DNA of 18,098 nt from DASWNP01 sp035537095 (lineage in GTDB: Bacteria > Acidobacteriota > Blastocatellia > Pyrinomonadales > Pyrinomonadaceae): positions 1-18,098 of the forward strand of contig DATLMV010000155.1 in NCBI GenBank assembly GCA_035537095.1. The letters are read 5' to 3'. How positions within the stretch are numbered: the first letter of the stretch is position 1; every line of letters starts with the position of its first letter. Below are positions 6,447-14,679 of this stretch, piece by piece. The position numbers were made by a program, and so were the translations under genes. The notes beneath the pieces were generated by a model. The model saw only the letters and a list, made by a program, of their open reading frames with translations, searched no databases and was not told where the DNA came from.

Positions 6447-9071
6447 TCACGCTGTTTTGAGCGCGCGGACGTTGTTGTCTGTTTCGCCTGCGGCGAGACG
6501 GCGGAGTTCGAAGAGTTTCATCAGGGCTTCGACGGGCGAGAGGGCGTCGGGGTCTGTTTCGAGGAGGGCTTGCGTGAGACGATGTTCGGGGAGGTTGTTG
6601 TTATGCGCGGAGACGGGGAGACGTTCGTTGCCGGTGTTGTCATGGGCAGCGTGTGCTTCGTTGGCGTCGCGTCCGGCTTCGTATGCGCTCAAGAGTTCGG
6701 TCGCGCGGCGGACGACGGGGCGCGGTAGTCCCGCCAGTTTCGCCGCATAGACGCCGTAACTTTTCTCTGCGATGCCCGGACTGATTTTGTAGAGGAAGAC
6801 CAGATCGCTTCCCTGCTCGGCAATCTCGACGTGCAGATTTTGCAGGCGCGGCAGCACGGCGGACACCTCCGTCAACTCGTGATAGTGCGTAGCGAAGAGC
6901 GTTTTCGAGCGTAGCTGCGGGTGATTGTGTATGTATTCGAGGACGGCGCGCGCGACGGCGAGACCGTCGTAGGTTGAAGTGCCGCGACCCAGTTCGTCCA
7001 AGAGGATGAGCGAGCGCGGCGTCGCGTGATGAAGTATCTGCGCGGTCTCGACCATCTCGGTCATAAATGTTGACTCGCCGCTGCCGATGCGGTCGTAGAG
7101 CCCGATGCGCGTGAAGATGCGGTCGCATAGGCCCACCGAAGCCTCGCGTGCGGGCACGAAACATCCCGCTTGCGCCATCAACACAATCAACGCCGTCTGC
7201 CGCAGGTAGGTTGACTTGCCGGACATGTTCGGCCCCGTGATGAGGGCTATCTCCGGCGCGTCGTCGCCGCCGAGCGCAACGTCGTTGGCGACGAAAGTCT
7301 CATCTTCAAAAGCGCGTTCGAGCACGGGATGCCGCCCGTCGAGAATGCGTAGCGCGGGCGTGTCGGAGATGACCGGACGCACGTAGCCGAACTTCGCCGA
7401 CACTTCTGCGAACGACGCCGACGCATCCATCCGTGCAATCAACGACGCCGCCGCGAGTATCTCCTCGCGCCCCTTCCCCACCTCCGCGCAGACGCGCCGG
7501 AAAAGACTCGTCTCCAACTCCTCGACGCGTTCCTGCGCGTTCAAAACGAGCGACTCATACTCTTTGAGTTCGAGCGTGATAAATCTTTCGGACTGCGCGA
7601 GCGTCTGCTTGCGCGTGTAGTCTGCCGGGACGAGATGCAGGTTCGGGCGCGTCACCTCGATAAAGTAGCCGAACACTTTGTTGTACCCGACGCGCAGGCT
7701 CTTGATGCCTGTGCGCGCGCGCTCGCGCTGTTCCATCTCGGCGAGAAACGTCTTGCCGTTGCGCAGCACACCGCGCAGGCTGTCCAACTCCTCCGAATAA
7801 CCTTCGCGGATGATGCTCACTTTCGCCGCGCGCGTCGGCAAGCCCTCGGCGATGGCCGTGCGAATCAGCCGGACGGTCGCTTCGCATGTCGGGAGCGCAG
7901 AGAGGCTCGCGCCGAAACGCTTGGCGTCGCGTTGCAGGACGGCGCGGATGCGCGGAATCATCTCCAAACTCAACCCGAGCGTGAGCACTTCCTGCGCCGT
8001 CGCCAGCTTCGCACGCGCGCGCGCCGACAGTCGTTCGAGGTCATAGACGGATTCGAGCGCGGCATTCAACTCCGCGCGCGCATCCTCGTGTGCGACGAAC
8101 CATGCGACCTGTTCTTGTCGCTGCGTGATCTCGGTCACGTCCAGCAAGGGCTGTCGCAGCCAGCGGCGCAAACAGCGTCCGCCCATCGCCGTGCGCGTCC
8201 GGTCGAGCGTCGAGAGCAGCGAAGGCGTCTCGCCCGCCGCGTCGAAAATCTCAAGGCTCCGGACGGTCGCCGCGTCGAGCATCATGAAGGACTCTGTGTG
8301 ATAACTGGTGAGGCGCGTCAACTGTTCGGCGACGATTGATTGCGTCTCGCGCAGGTAGGCGACGAGCGCACCGGCGGCGGCGGTGGCGAGCGGCCAATCC
8401 TTGAGACCGAAGGGCGCGAGCGTGCGCGTCTCGAAATGGCGGAGCAGCACGCCGCGCGCCTTCGCGTGCTCGAAGTTGGAATCATGCAGGCGCGTAATGT
8501 GGCCGGGCATGTTGGCGGTATCTATGTTTAAGCCGCGCGGCAGGAGCAGTTCGGAGGGCGCGATGCGTTCGAGTTCGGGGAGGGCGGCGGCGCGTTCGAG
8601 TTCGGTGGCGGCGAAGTCGCCCGTCGTGATGTCGGCGTAGGCGAGGCCGACCTGTCGCCCGTCGGTTGCGTACGCGGCCAGATAGTTGTTCTGCTTGCTG
8701 CGGAGGAGGCCCGTCTCAAGCACGGTTCCGGGCGTGACGATGCGCACCACGTCGCGCTCGATGAGCCCGCGTCCGGCTTCGCCTTTGACGGGCGCGTCGG
8801 TCAACTGTTCGCAGATGGCGACGCGATGGCCGCGCGAGATGAGGCGCGCGAGATGGCGTTCGAGGCTATGGACGGGAACGCCCGCGAGCGGGACGCGGAT
8901 GTTGCGCCCCATCGGTTTCGATGTCAGGACGATGCCGAGTTCACGCGCAAGGAGGCGCGCGTCTTCGTCGAAGGCTTCGTAGAAATCGCCGATGCGGAAG
9001 AGGAGGATGGCGTCGGCGTGTCTCCGCTTGATTTCGAGATACTGTCTTCTGAGGGGGGTGGAGGCGTTCAT
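6447..9071 (-). CDS. mutS: DNA mismatch repair protein MutS
   Basis: This ATPase recognises base mismatches and small loops and starts mismatch repair. Its 874 residues are close to the usual length of about 850. The mismatch-reading F-Y-E motif is at 30-32 (GDFYEAF), so this is a repair MutS and not the MutS2 type. The connector, lever and clamp domains follow without gaps. The ATPase has Walker A GPNMSGKST (613-621), a signature stretch GSGESTFMTEM (663-673), Walker B LILLDELGRGTST (688-700) and ATHYHEL (727-733). The signature region begins IGLYDR where many MutS proteins have a GASD-like sequence. The C-terminal linker (about 800-840) is polar and low in complexity, followed by the short dimerisation helices. 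The ATG at 9071 follows the stop of the nuclease-like gene by 13 nt. It has only a weak GAG ribosome site, so translational coupling is likely. Confidence 0.96.
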   Translation of the reverse strand: MNASTPLRRQYLEIKRRHADAILLFRIGDFYEAFDEDARLLARELGIVLTSKPMGRNIRVPLAGVPVHSLERHLARLISRGHRVAICEQLTDAPVKGEAGRGLIERDVVRIVTPGTVLETGLLRSKQNNYLAAYATDGRQVGLAYADITTGDFAATELERAAALPELERIAPSELLLPRGLNIDTANMPGHITRLHDSNFEHAKARGVLLRHFETRTLAPFGLKDWPLATAAAGALVAYLRETQSIVAEQLTRLTSYHTESFMMLDAATVRSLEIFDAAGETPSLLSTLDRTRTAMGGRCLRRWLRQPLLDVTEITQRQEQVAWFVAHEDARAELNAALESVYDLERLSARARAKLATAQEVLTLGLSLEMIPRIRAVLQRDAKRFGASLSALPTCEATVRLIRTAIAEGLPTRAAKVSIIREGYSEELDSLRGVLRNGKTFLAEMEQRERARTGIKSLRVGYNKVFGYFIEVTRPNLHLVPADYTRKQTLAQSERFITLELKEYESLVLNAQERVEELETSLFRRVCAEVGKGREEILAAASLIARMDASASFAEVSAKFGYVRPVISDTPALRILDGRHPVLERAFEDETFVANDVALGGDDAPEIALITGPNMSGKSTYLRQTALIVLMAQAGCFVPAREASVGLCDRIFTRIGLYDRIGSGESTFMTEMVETAQILHHATPRSLILLDELGRGTSTYDGLAVARAVLEYIHNHPQLRSKTLFATHYHELTEVSAVLPRLQNLHVEIAEQGSDLVFLYKISPGIAEKSYGVYAAKLAGLPRPVVRRATELLSAYEAGRDANEAHAAHDNTGNERLPVSAHNNNLPEHRLTQALLETDPDALSPVEALMKLFELRRLAAGETDNNVRALKTA

Positions 9072-9094
9072 TTACTCAAAGCATTTACTCAAAG
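9069..9094. repeat. 13-bp perfect tandem duplication at the mutS start
   Basis: CATTTACTCAAAG occurs twice in direct tandem (9069-9081 and 9082-9094). Read on the minus strand, each copy contains TAA followed directly by ATG. In the upstream copy the TAA is the stop of the nuclease-like gene. In the downstream copy the ATG is the mutS start. The first copy's ATG (9084-9082) opens a two-codon frame, ATG CTT TGA, out of frame with mutS. Before duplication the stop of one gene would have abutted the start of the next. Confidence 0.9.
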
Positions 9095-9816
9095 ATTTGC
9101 GTGAGCAGGTCTTCGACCGAGGCGAGAGCGCGGTGAAGCCTGCGGAGTTGTTCAAAGCTGAGAATCGTCGTCACGCGGCCTATCTCGTGGAACGCGCCCG
9201 TGCGTGCGAGACTCATCTGCTTGTGCGCCCGGTTGGTGTCGCGCTCGCTGGCGACGACGAGAAAGGGCTTGCTGCGTTGCGCGTCGTAGGCGTGCTTCAA
9301 CTTGGCGAGCGCGCTGTCTATGTTGCCCTTGTGCTGCACTTCAAAGACGTGGCTCAAGCGCGGGCTGGCCTCGCTCGCGCGCCACACCACGTCGTAATAC
9401 TCAAACTCGCTCTGCGCATGATGGCCGAGGATGCGCCCGATGTCCAATAGCATCTGCTGCACGTCGGTGTGCGAGAGCGCGGGCGCGACGTTTGCCGACT
9501 GCGCGGCGGTGTCCGTGAAGGAGAACTGCGTCTCCTCTTCGGTCGCGCGTTTGCGCCCCGCCACAGTGATCGTCCAGCGACCGCGCTGGCGTTCGAGTTG
9601 ACGCTTCTCGTCGAGAGAGCGTCCGGCGCGTTGGACGAGTTTGCGCCACGACGCCAGATGATGACCGTTGTTGCCCGCGTGAATCTCCACCCCTTCGAGT
9701 TGCGGAAAGTATCCGACGAGACGTTCGTAGAGAAAACGCACGTCGTCCGTGCCGCCCGTGGCGACCAGTTCTTGCAGGATGGGCAGTTCGAGCCGTTCGA
9801 CGTTGGGATAGGCCAT
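9085..9816 (-). CDS. Mrr_N winged-helix / PD-(D/E)XK-like predicted nuclease
   Basis: This is a 243-residue soluble protein of unknown function. Residues about 9-88 resemble the winged-helix N-terminal domain of Mrr-type restriction enzymes: a LPILQELVATGG opening, a W57-KLVQRAG helix and a QRGRWTITVAGR wing ending. Residues about 115-235 look like a restriction-endonuclease fold: a helix with LLDIGRILG, then E137, D142 in EYYDVVW, and a strand with E159 and Q161 in FEVQHKG. A following helix begins SALAKLKHAYDAQ and a strand begins FLVVAS. The usual E-x-K is E-x-Q here, with K163 two residues later, so catalysis is uncertain. There are no cysteines and no membrane segments. It lies just upstream of mutS on the same strand, which suggests a DNA-related role. 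The ribosome site at the ATG 9816 is weak. Confidence 0.72.
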   Translation of the reverse strand: MAYPNVERLELPILQELVATGGTDDVRFLYERLVGYFPQLEGVEIHAGNNGHHLASWRKLVQRAGRSLDEKRQLERQRGRWTITVAGRKRATEEETQFSFTDTAAQSANVAPALSHTDVQQMLLDIGRILGHHAQSEFEYYDVVWRASEASPRLSHVFEVQHKGNIDSALAKLKHAYDAQRSKPFLVVASERDTNRAHKQMSLARTGAFHEIGRVTTILSFEQLRRLHRALASVEDLLTQIFE

Positions 9817-9962
9817 CGCCGCTTTTGCTAAACGAATTTGTCAGGATAAGAAGACGTGAGCGCACGCCTTTCGGGAGTCGAAAGCAACAACGAGAAACTT
9901 ACAGGAGATGTGCGCCGCTAATCAAGCCCGCGAGAGATAGAGCGCAGTTAGAAGAAAAGAAA

Positions 9963-9992
9963 GAAGCGGCGAGTTTGCTAACTCACCGCTTC
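9963..9992 (-). terminator. Rho-independent terminator after ftsH
   Basis: The stem GAAGCGG/CCGCTTC continues, after one C-A mismatch, with GAGTT/AACTC around a TGCT loop. On the minus strand it is followed by a T-rich run (CTTTCTTTTCTT), 37 nt beyond the ftsH stop. On the plus strand it is followed by CCTGTTTTT, so it could work both ways. It separates ftsH from the nuclease-mutS pair. In the rest of this gap (9817-9962) I see only a 6-bp CTTTCG/CGAAAG hairpin (9868-9884) and no convincing promoter. Confidence 0.8.
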
Positions 9993-10029
9993 CCTGTTTT
10001 TACCGCTCAACGCTTAGTGCTGACTTCTC

Positions 10030-11820
10030 TTATGCCGCTTGTTGTCTGAACTGCTTGCCGAAGCATTGATAAATCTCCTCGGCTTCGAGCGTGTCGCGTT
10101 CCATCAAGCCTTCGACGAGGCGGGCAATCTCGGCGCGGCGGGCGTCAACCATCTGGCAGGCGCGTTTGAGTTGGGCGTCAATAATCTCGCCCGTCGCGTG
10201 CTCGATGCGGTCGAGCATGGTCTGGCTGTGCGGGTCTTCGGGTCTGCCGAGATGAATCGGCCCGAGCGGGCTCATGCCGAACTCGGCGACCATCTTGCGC
10301 GCCATCTCGACGGCGCGTTCGATGTCGTTGGAGGCTCCGGCGGTCATCGTGTCGAGCAGGAGCATCTCGGCGGCGCGACCGCCCAGAAGGATTGCGATCT
10401 GGTCTTCCAGATATTCCCGACGCTTCATCAAGCGGTCGCGTTCGGGCAGAGACATCGTGACGCCGAGCGCGCGACCGCGCGGCAGGATGGAGACTTTGTG
10501 CACGGGGTCGCCGTGCTTCACGTCAACGCCGACCGCCGTGTGGCCCGCTTCGTGAACCGCCGTCGCGTAACGCTCGTCTTCGTCCATCATAAAGCCGTGA
10601 CGCTCGACGCCCATCAGAATCTTGTCGCGCGCGTATTCGACGTGCTTGCTGCCTATTCCGTCGGAGCCGTCGCGCGTCGCGGAGATGGCTGCTTCGTTGA
10701 GGAGGTTGGCGAGGTCTGCGCCGGAGAAGCCGGGCGTGCCGCGCGCGATGGTGTGGAGGTCGAGGCCCGCTTCGAGTTTGAGATTGCGCGCGTGGACACG
10801 GAGAATCTGCTCGCGTCCGCGCAGGTCTGCGAGATTGACGGTGATTTCGCGGTCGAAACGACCGGGACGCGTCAGGGCTTGGTCGAGGATGTCGGGGCGA
10901 TTGGTCGAGGCGATGACGACGACGCCGCTCAACTGCTCGAAGCCGTCCATCTCGATGAGCAGTTGGTTGAGCGTCTGGTCTTGATCGGCGGAGGCGGAAT
11001 CCGTGCCGCGCCCGCGACGCCGACCGAGCGCGTCTATCTCGTCAATGAAGACGACGCAGGGCGAGAGCTTGCGCGCACGCGCGAACAGCCGACGCACGCG
11101 CGCCGCTCCGAGGCCCGCGAACTTCTCTTGAAAACTCGAACCCGAAACCGAGAGGAAAGGGACTTTGGCTTCGTTGGCGGCGGCGCGTGCGAGCAGGGTT
11201 TTGCCCGTACCGGGAGGGCCGGAGAGCAGGATGCCGCGCGGCGCGCGTCCGCCGAGACGACCGAAGCAGAGCGGGTCGCGCAGAAACTCGATGGTCTCGG
11301 AGAGTTCGGCCTTTGCCTCGTCAACACCGGCCACTTCGTCGAAGGTGACGTTCTGGCCGCCGCTGGCGTCTTCGAGCGAGAAGTCGCCGTTGCCGCCCAT
11401 GCTGGCGTAGATGCGCCAGCCGAGAAAACCGAGCGCGAACAGCGTCAGAAGCGGCAGACCCCAACTGAGCGCGGTCATCAGCGTGCCGGGACGCTGCGAC
11501 TGAAATTCGACGGGCACGCTGTTGCGCGTAAACGTGCGAACAATCTCCTGCTGCGCGGCTTCGTTGGTGACGACTGTCTGCGAGAGCGAGCCGTCCTTCT
11601 GCCTGACCGTCAGCAGTTCGCCTTCGACGTTCAGCGAGAGCGCGTCGGACGCCTCGCCGAGCGTGTGCAACTGCGTGTAGTTGATCTGGTGGACGACGAC
11701 CTGCGCGCGCTTGTAGAAGAGTTCAAAAGTGATCAATGCCGAGAGCAGTAAGAGGAGCGCGACGGCGGCTATCGCCACGGTTGATTTTTGCTTGCGGGGG
11801 ATTAAACGGGGTAAAGGCAT
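10030..11820 (-). CDS. ftsH: FtsH-type membrane AAA+ zinc metalloprotease
   Basis: This ATP-dependent protease of the inner membrane degrades misfolded membrane proteins and unstable regulators. It is 596 residues, somewhat shorter than the roughly 640 common in the family; the C-terminal tail is short. Transmembrane segments are at about 14-35 and 114-137, flanking a small periplasmic domain. The AAA+ module has Walker A GPPGTGKT (201-208), Walker B VVFIDEID (256-263) and the second region of homology TNRPDILDQAL...RPGRFDR (306-324). The pore loop is EKFAGLGA (F234) instead of the usual MFVGVGA. The peptidase has HEAGH (423-427) with D499 in ASNDIERA as the third zinc ligand. The ribosome site GGGAGA (11828-11833) precedes the ATG at 11820. 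It is monocistronic, ended by the terminator at 9963-9992. The altered pore and a DSASADQDQ stretch where GGGHDEREQ is usual suggest a divergent paralogue. Confidence 0.9.
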   Translation of the reverse strand: MPLPRLIPRKQKSTVAIAAVALLLLLSALITFELFYKRAQVVVHQINYTQLHTLGEASDALSLNVEGELLTVRQKDGSLSQTVVTNEAAQQEIVRTFTRNSVPVEFQSQRPGTLMTALSWGLPLLTLFALGFLGWRIYASMGGNGDFSLEDASGGQNVTFDEVAGVDEAKAELSETIEFLRDPLCFGRLGGRAPRGILLSGPPGTGKTLLARAAANEAKVPFLSVSGSSFQEKFAGLGAARVRRLFARARKLSPCVVFIDEIDALGRRRGRGTDSASADQDQTLNQLLIEMDGFEQLSGVVVIASTNRPDILDQALTRPGRFDREITVNLADLRGREQILRVHARNLKLEAGLDLHTIARGTPGFSGADLANLLNEAAISATRDGSDGIGSKHVEYARDKILMGVERHGFMMDEDERYATAVHEAGHTAVGVDVKHGDPVHKVSILPRGRALGVTMSLPERDRLMKRREYLEDQIAILLGGRAAEMLLLDTMTAGASNDIERAVEMARKMVAEFGMSPLGPIHLGRPEDPHSQTMLDRIEHATGEIIDAQLKRACQMVDARRAEIARLVEGLMERDTLEAEEIYQCFGKQFRQQAA

Positions 11821-12467
11821 AAACAGTTCTCCCGAGCAACGGCGCGACGGATTCTTGGGGAAACGCTGCGCCCTTGCTTTTGGATTCTTTTAGAGTCTGA
11901 AAACGGATGAGTCGCCGGAAACGTTGAAGAAAGGCCCTATTGCGGAGACTTTCGGAGCGAACCTGACTATCTGAACTTTGGCGGAGGCGTTGGAGGTCGC
12001 CTCTTTCGGCCACGAATTCCACTTTAGCAGCCGCCGTCTTGTGAAGTCCAGCAAAATCACCTAATCAATCCGAGAAACCCGATTTTCAAGTCTTCTACAC
12101 TCTGACGCCGTCCGCGTCAACCGACGCTTTCTCCGATGAACGCCGAGACTTTACGGTTGCCGCCCGCGCGCGGATTTACTTCGCGTCCAAAATTTCCAAC
12201 TCTTTGTCACGATTGGCTTTGACGACGCCCCGCACACGCCCCGAAAGACTCCTTTTCCGCTCCCCGCCTGAGCAAAATCGGGTGCTCACTCTGTCGCCTG
12301 ACCCGCACTTGGCTGATATTCGGACACAGGCGCAAAACCGTTGTCGGCACATTCGGCACAATTCAATACATCCGTGCTTTCCAGAATTAGTTATAGACGC
12401 CCCGTCGGGCATGTTAAATGGTTCAATTTACAGGATTTATAGAATCACGCGGGAAACTTTCAACTGT
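11821..12467. other. Long non-coding stretch upstream of ftsH
   Basis: About 650 nt hold no open frame with a ribosome site or recognisable protein. The ftsH leader occupies the left part. A possible extended -10 for ftsH, TGCTAAAGT on the minus strand, is at 12021-12029 without a good -35, so support is weak. Near the right end two copies of TCGGCACA stand in tandem (around 12343-12359). An imperfect palindrome TGTTAAAT...ATTTACA lies at 12412-12432, about 36 nt upstream of the sigma-54 -24 element. These could bind an enhancer-binding protein, but this is a guess. Confidence 0.45.
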
Positions 12468-12483
12468 TGGCACAGCCGTTGCT
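12468..12483 (+). promoter_or_regulatory. Sigma-54 (RpoN) -24/-12 promoter
   Basis: TGGCAC at 12468-12473, five bases, then TTGCT at 12479-12483 matches the consensus TGGCAC-N5-TTGCW exactly, with correct GG-to-GC spacing and a preceding T. Transcription should begin near 12494, giving a leader of about 70 nt before the small membrane protein at 12565. The leader contains a GGTTC/GAACC hairpin (12502-12516). Sigma-54 promoters need an activating AAA+ enhancer-binding protein, so the gene is expected to be switched on by a signal, not constitutive. No such activator is encoded in this window. Confidence 0.75.
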
Positions 12484-12564
12484 CCCAAGAGATGTCAGGC
12501 GGGTTCAAATAGAACCGATAGAGGGTTTAATCGAAATTCGACGCTCAAAAAGGAGAAGGCGAAC

Positions 12565-12708
12565 ATGTTGTGGACAATTCTGGTAGTGCTTCTGGTTTTG
12601 TGGCTTCTTGGTTTTGGCTATGGTATCGGGCCGTTCATTCACTTGCTGCTTCTCGTGGCGCTCGTGATTCTGGTCATCAACCTCGTGACGGGACGCCGCA
12701 CGGTTTAA
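12565..12708 (+). CDS. Small membrane protein, DUF5670/Lmo0937-like
   Basis: This is a 47-residue, very hydrophobic protein with two membrane segments: about 2-19 and 23-42, the first ending at a GFGYGIG turn. It closes with a short basic tail TGRRTV. The opening MLWTILVVLLVLWLLG is characteristic of the Lmo0937 (DUF5670) small membrane protein family, whose function is unknown to me. The ATG at 12565 has an excellent ribosome site, AGGAGAAGG (12551-12559). The longer frame from 12418 starts upstream of the promoter and is rejected. It is a single-gene unit, driven by the sigma-54 promoter and closed by the terminator at 12740-12787, which suggests a stress- or envelope-responsive role. Confidence 0.85.
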   Translation: MLWTILVVLLVLWLLGFGYGIGPFIHLLLLVALVILVINLVTGRRTV

Positions 12709-12739
12709 GCGGGCTTCCGCACGCACTCGACAACTGAAT

Positions 12740-12787
12740 CAAGAAAAGAGGCGAACACCCTTTAGACGGCGTTCGCCTCTTTTCTTG
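12740..12787. terminator. Strong bidirectional rho-independent terminator
   Basis: A perfect 17-bp stem (12740-12756 with 12771-12787) has the core AGGCGAAC/GTTCGCCT. It is flanked by A-rich bases on the left arm and CTTTTCTTG on the right. Each strand therefore sees a GC core followed by a T-rich arm. It lies between the small membrane protein (plus) and the M14 peptidase (minus) and can end both transcripts. Confidence 0.88.
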
Positions 12788-12837
12788 TCTGCCCTCGCCC
12801 GCCCGGACGGCGAACAGAGTTTCCCTCTCATCAATCT

Positions 12838-14667
12838 TTAAAAATCTACCAGACGCGCCTCCAACGGCGACGTGACGCGCCCGACCGGATAGACGTTCAT
12901 CAGCGGGTCGTAATAGGGCGAGCGTTCGTAGAAGAACTCCAGACGCGCGCGCGGGCTCGACGCAAACTTCGGGTCGGCGACGATGCGCTGCTCGAATTCA
13001 CGTCGCAGCTTTTCGTCTTTCGCCAGCATCTCGCGCGCCAGTTTTTCGAGCACGTAGTTTTCGCCGTACTCCTTCTGCTCGAAAATCGGATGAAAAAAGC
13101 CCCAAGCCGCTAAAGAATCCGGCGCGTCCGGCTCAAGCAGGTGCACCGCCGCGCGCGCCGACGCCTGCGCCATCGGCACGACCACCGAACCCGCCGGAAA
13201 ACTCCGACGCTCGCGCACCGGCTCCGTCTTGAAACTAGCCATCACCCGCCCCTCAAAAGAGGCCGCGCCGAACTTCACATCCCGAAAACGATAACTCTCA
13301 ACCTCCAGAGTCGCGGCGGAAGCGAGACGCTGCAAGCGCAGGCCGTGCGCCGCGAGCTTGTCAATGACCTGCGTCCATTGCGCGGGGACGACGTAAAAGA
13401 GCGGCGGCGCGACCGTGCGGGAGGCTTCCGCCTCGCCGTAGAAGGGCACGTTCAAATCCTGCGGCTTCGTCCCCCACTCGACGCGCATCGTCCCCGAAAC
13501 GTCGCTCAACTCCGTCCGGTACTCGAACCCCTTGAGCAGCATCGGCGCGGGCTTCTCCGTGAACTCGATGCCGAGCACGAAGCGGCGCGCGGGGTCGAAG
13601 GTGCGCCCCTCGGTCAAAGTCTGCTCGTCGGCCTGTCGAACGGCGCGCAGCAGGCTCTCGTGGTCGCGGTTGACCTCTGCGAGCGTCGCGCGCAAAAGGT
13701 CGTACGTGCCGCGCACGCGCGAGCGGTAATCCTTGATCATGTGCGTCTCGATGAGGAGGCCGGGGCGATTGCGTATCACGGTGGAATAGCCGGTCGAGAA
13801 ACGCGGCGTGGCGATGAAACTCTCCAAACCCTTTTGCGGGTCGCGGTTGTCGCGGAAGACCAGATAGGTCGAGAGCACGTTGCCGGAAGCTTCGGTCGCC
13901 GGAACGATCTTCGTATCGAAAGCCGCGCGCGACCATTGACTGACGGGCGCGGCAACGTTCGCGTGTCGCTCGTACAGATACGTGATGTTGTAACGAAAAT
14001 CCGCGCCGTCCGTGACGTGACAATCTATGAACAGGTCAGGATTCCACTCGTTCCAGAGACGCAGCCACGCGCGCGTCTCCGGCGCTTCGGCCTTCATGTA
14101 GTCACGATTGAGATTGAGGTTGGTCGCGTTGCCGCGCCAGCCCATCTCTGCGGGGCCGTTCTGATTGATGCGGTTGTACGGGCTGGCGCGCTCGTGCCCG
14201 TCGGTGTTGTAGATGGGAATAAAGAGCACGACGACGTGACTGAGCAGCCCCTCGACGGTCTTCGTGACGGCGATGTCGCGCAGCAGCGCGAACCCTGCGT
14301 CCTTGCCGTCAGGCTCGCCCGAATGGATGCACGCCTGAATGAGGACGACAGCCTTGCCCGCCTTGCGTGCGGACTGCGGCGACATCGTCCCGCCTTCGGC
14401 GACGACGAGCAGAGGCAGCGCGCGTCCTTCGCCGCTGCGCCCGAACTCCCTGTATTGAATGAGAGGCGAGGCGGCGTCGAGCTTGCGCGCGTAGGCGATG
14501 GTGTCGTCGTAGCGCGGCGTCTCGCGGTAGTCGGTCTTCTCGGTGTGGGTCGCCCATTCGGGCGGGACGGGCGGCGTCGGGCTTTGAGCGTTGGTCATAA
14601 CAGAAAGGTTGAGCAGGCAGAACAGGAAAGTTAACAGGAAAGTTAAACGGATTCGCGGACGAAGCAC
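12838..14667 (-). CDS. Secreted M14-family zinc metallopeptidase
   Basis: This exported carboxypeptidase-like protein has 609 residues. A signal peptide spans about 1-27: a basic RPRIR start, a Leu/Phe-rich core and a TNA cleavage motif. The mature N-terminus is Pro-rich. The zinc site is H115 and E118 (HSGEPDG) with H217 (IDCHVTDG). Substrate-binding N187-R188 lies in NLNLNRDY, and the general-base glutamate is E307 in LLIETHM. All M14 catalytic residues are therefore present. The region after about residue 330 is a large accessory part without a recognised fold. The GTG start at 14667 is supported by GAGGAGA (14675-14681). It is the last gene of a three-gene minus-strand group, starting 12 nt after the zinc-ribbon gene. 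Cleavage specificity cannot be read from the sequence. Confidence 0.9.
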   Translation of the reverse strand: MLRPRIRLTFLLTFLFCLLNLSVMTNAQSPTPPVPPEWATHTEKTDYRETPRYDDTIAYARKLDAASPLIQYREFGRSGEGRALPLLVVAEGGTMSPQSARKAGKAVVLIQACIHSGEPDGKDAGFALLRDIAVTKTVEGLLSHVVVLFIPIYNTDGHERASPYNRINQNGPAEMGWRGNATNLNLNRDYMKAEAPETRAWLRLWNEWNPDLFIDCHVTDGADFRYNITYLYERHANVAAPVSQWSRAAFDTKIVPATEASGNVLSTYLVFRDNRDPQKGLESFIATPRFSTGYSTVIRNRPGLLIETHMIKDYRSRVRGTYDLLRATLAEVNRDHESLLRAVRQADEQTLTEGRTFDPARRFVLGIEFTEKPAPMLLKGFEYRTELSDVSGTMRVEWGTKPQDLNVPFYGEAEASRTVAPPLFYVVPAQWTQVIDKLAAHGLRLQRLASAATLEVESYRFRDVKFGAASFEGRVMASFKTEPVRERRSFPAGSVVVPMAQASARAAVHLLEPDAPDSLAAWGFFHPIFEQKEYGENYVLEKLAREMLAKDEKLRREFEQRIVADPKFASSPRARLEFFYERSPYYDPLMNVYPVGRVTSPLEARLVDF

Positions 14668-14679
14668 GCGGGAATCTCC

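Noticed and set aside
9817..9962. A promoter for the nuclease-mutS pair
   Set aside because: Several weak -10/-35 combinations can be drawn on the minus strand but none has good boxes at proper spacing.
10039..11751. A 570-codon plus-strand open frame opposite ftsH
   Set aside because: It is the antisense of an intact FtsH with all motifs. The composition (Val/Arg/Glu/Asp-rich) is typical of reverse frames in GC-rich genes, and no domain is recognisable.
12176..12512. Short frames on both strands in the gap left of the sigma-54 promoter
   Set aside because: There are no ribosome sites or recognisable domains, and they overlap the putative control elements.
12502..12516. GGTTCAAATAGAACC, similar to a tRNA T-arm
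   Set aside because: The loop is too short and no acceptor, D or anticodon arms surround it. It is kept only as a leader hairpin.
13141..14634. A 497-codon plus-strand open frame opposite the M14 peptidase
   Set aside because: It is an antisense shadow of a gene with signal peptide, catalytic residues and ribosome site; it has no domain of its own.
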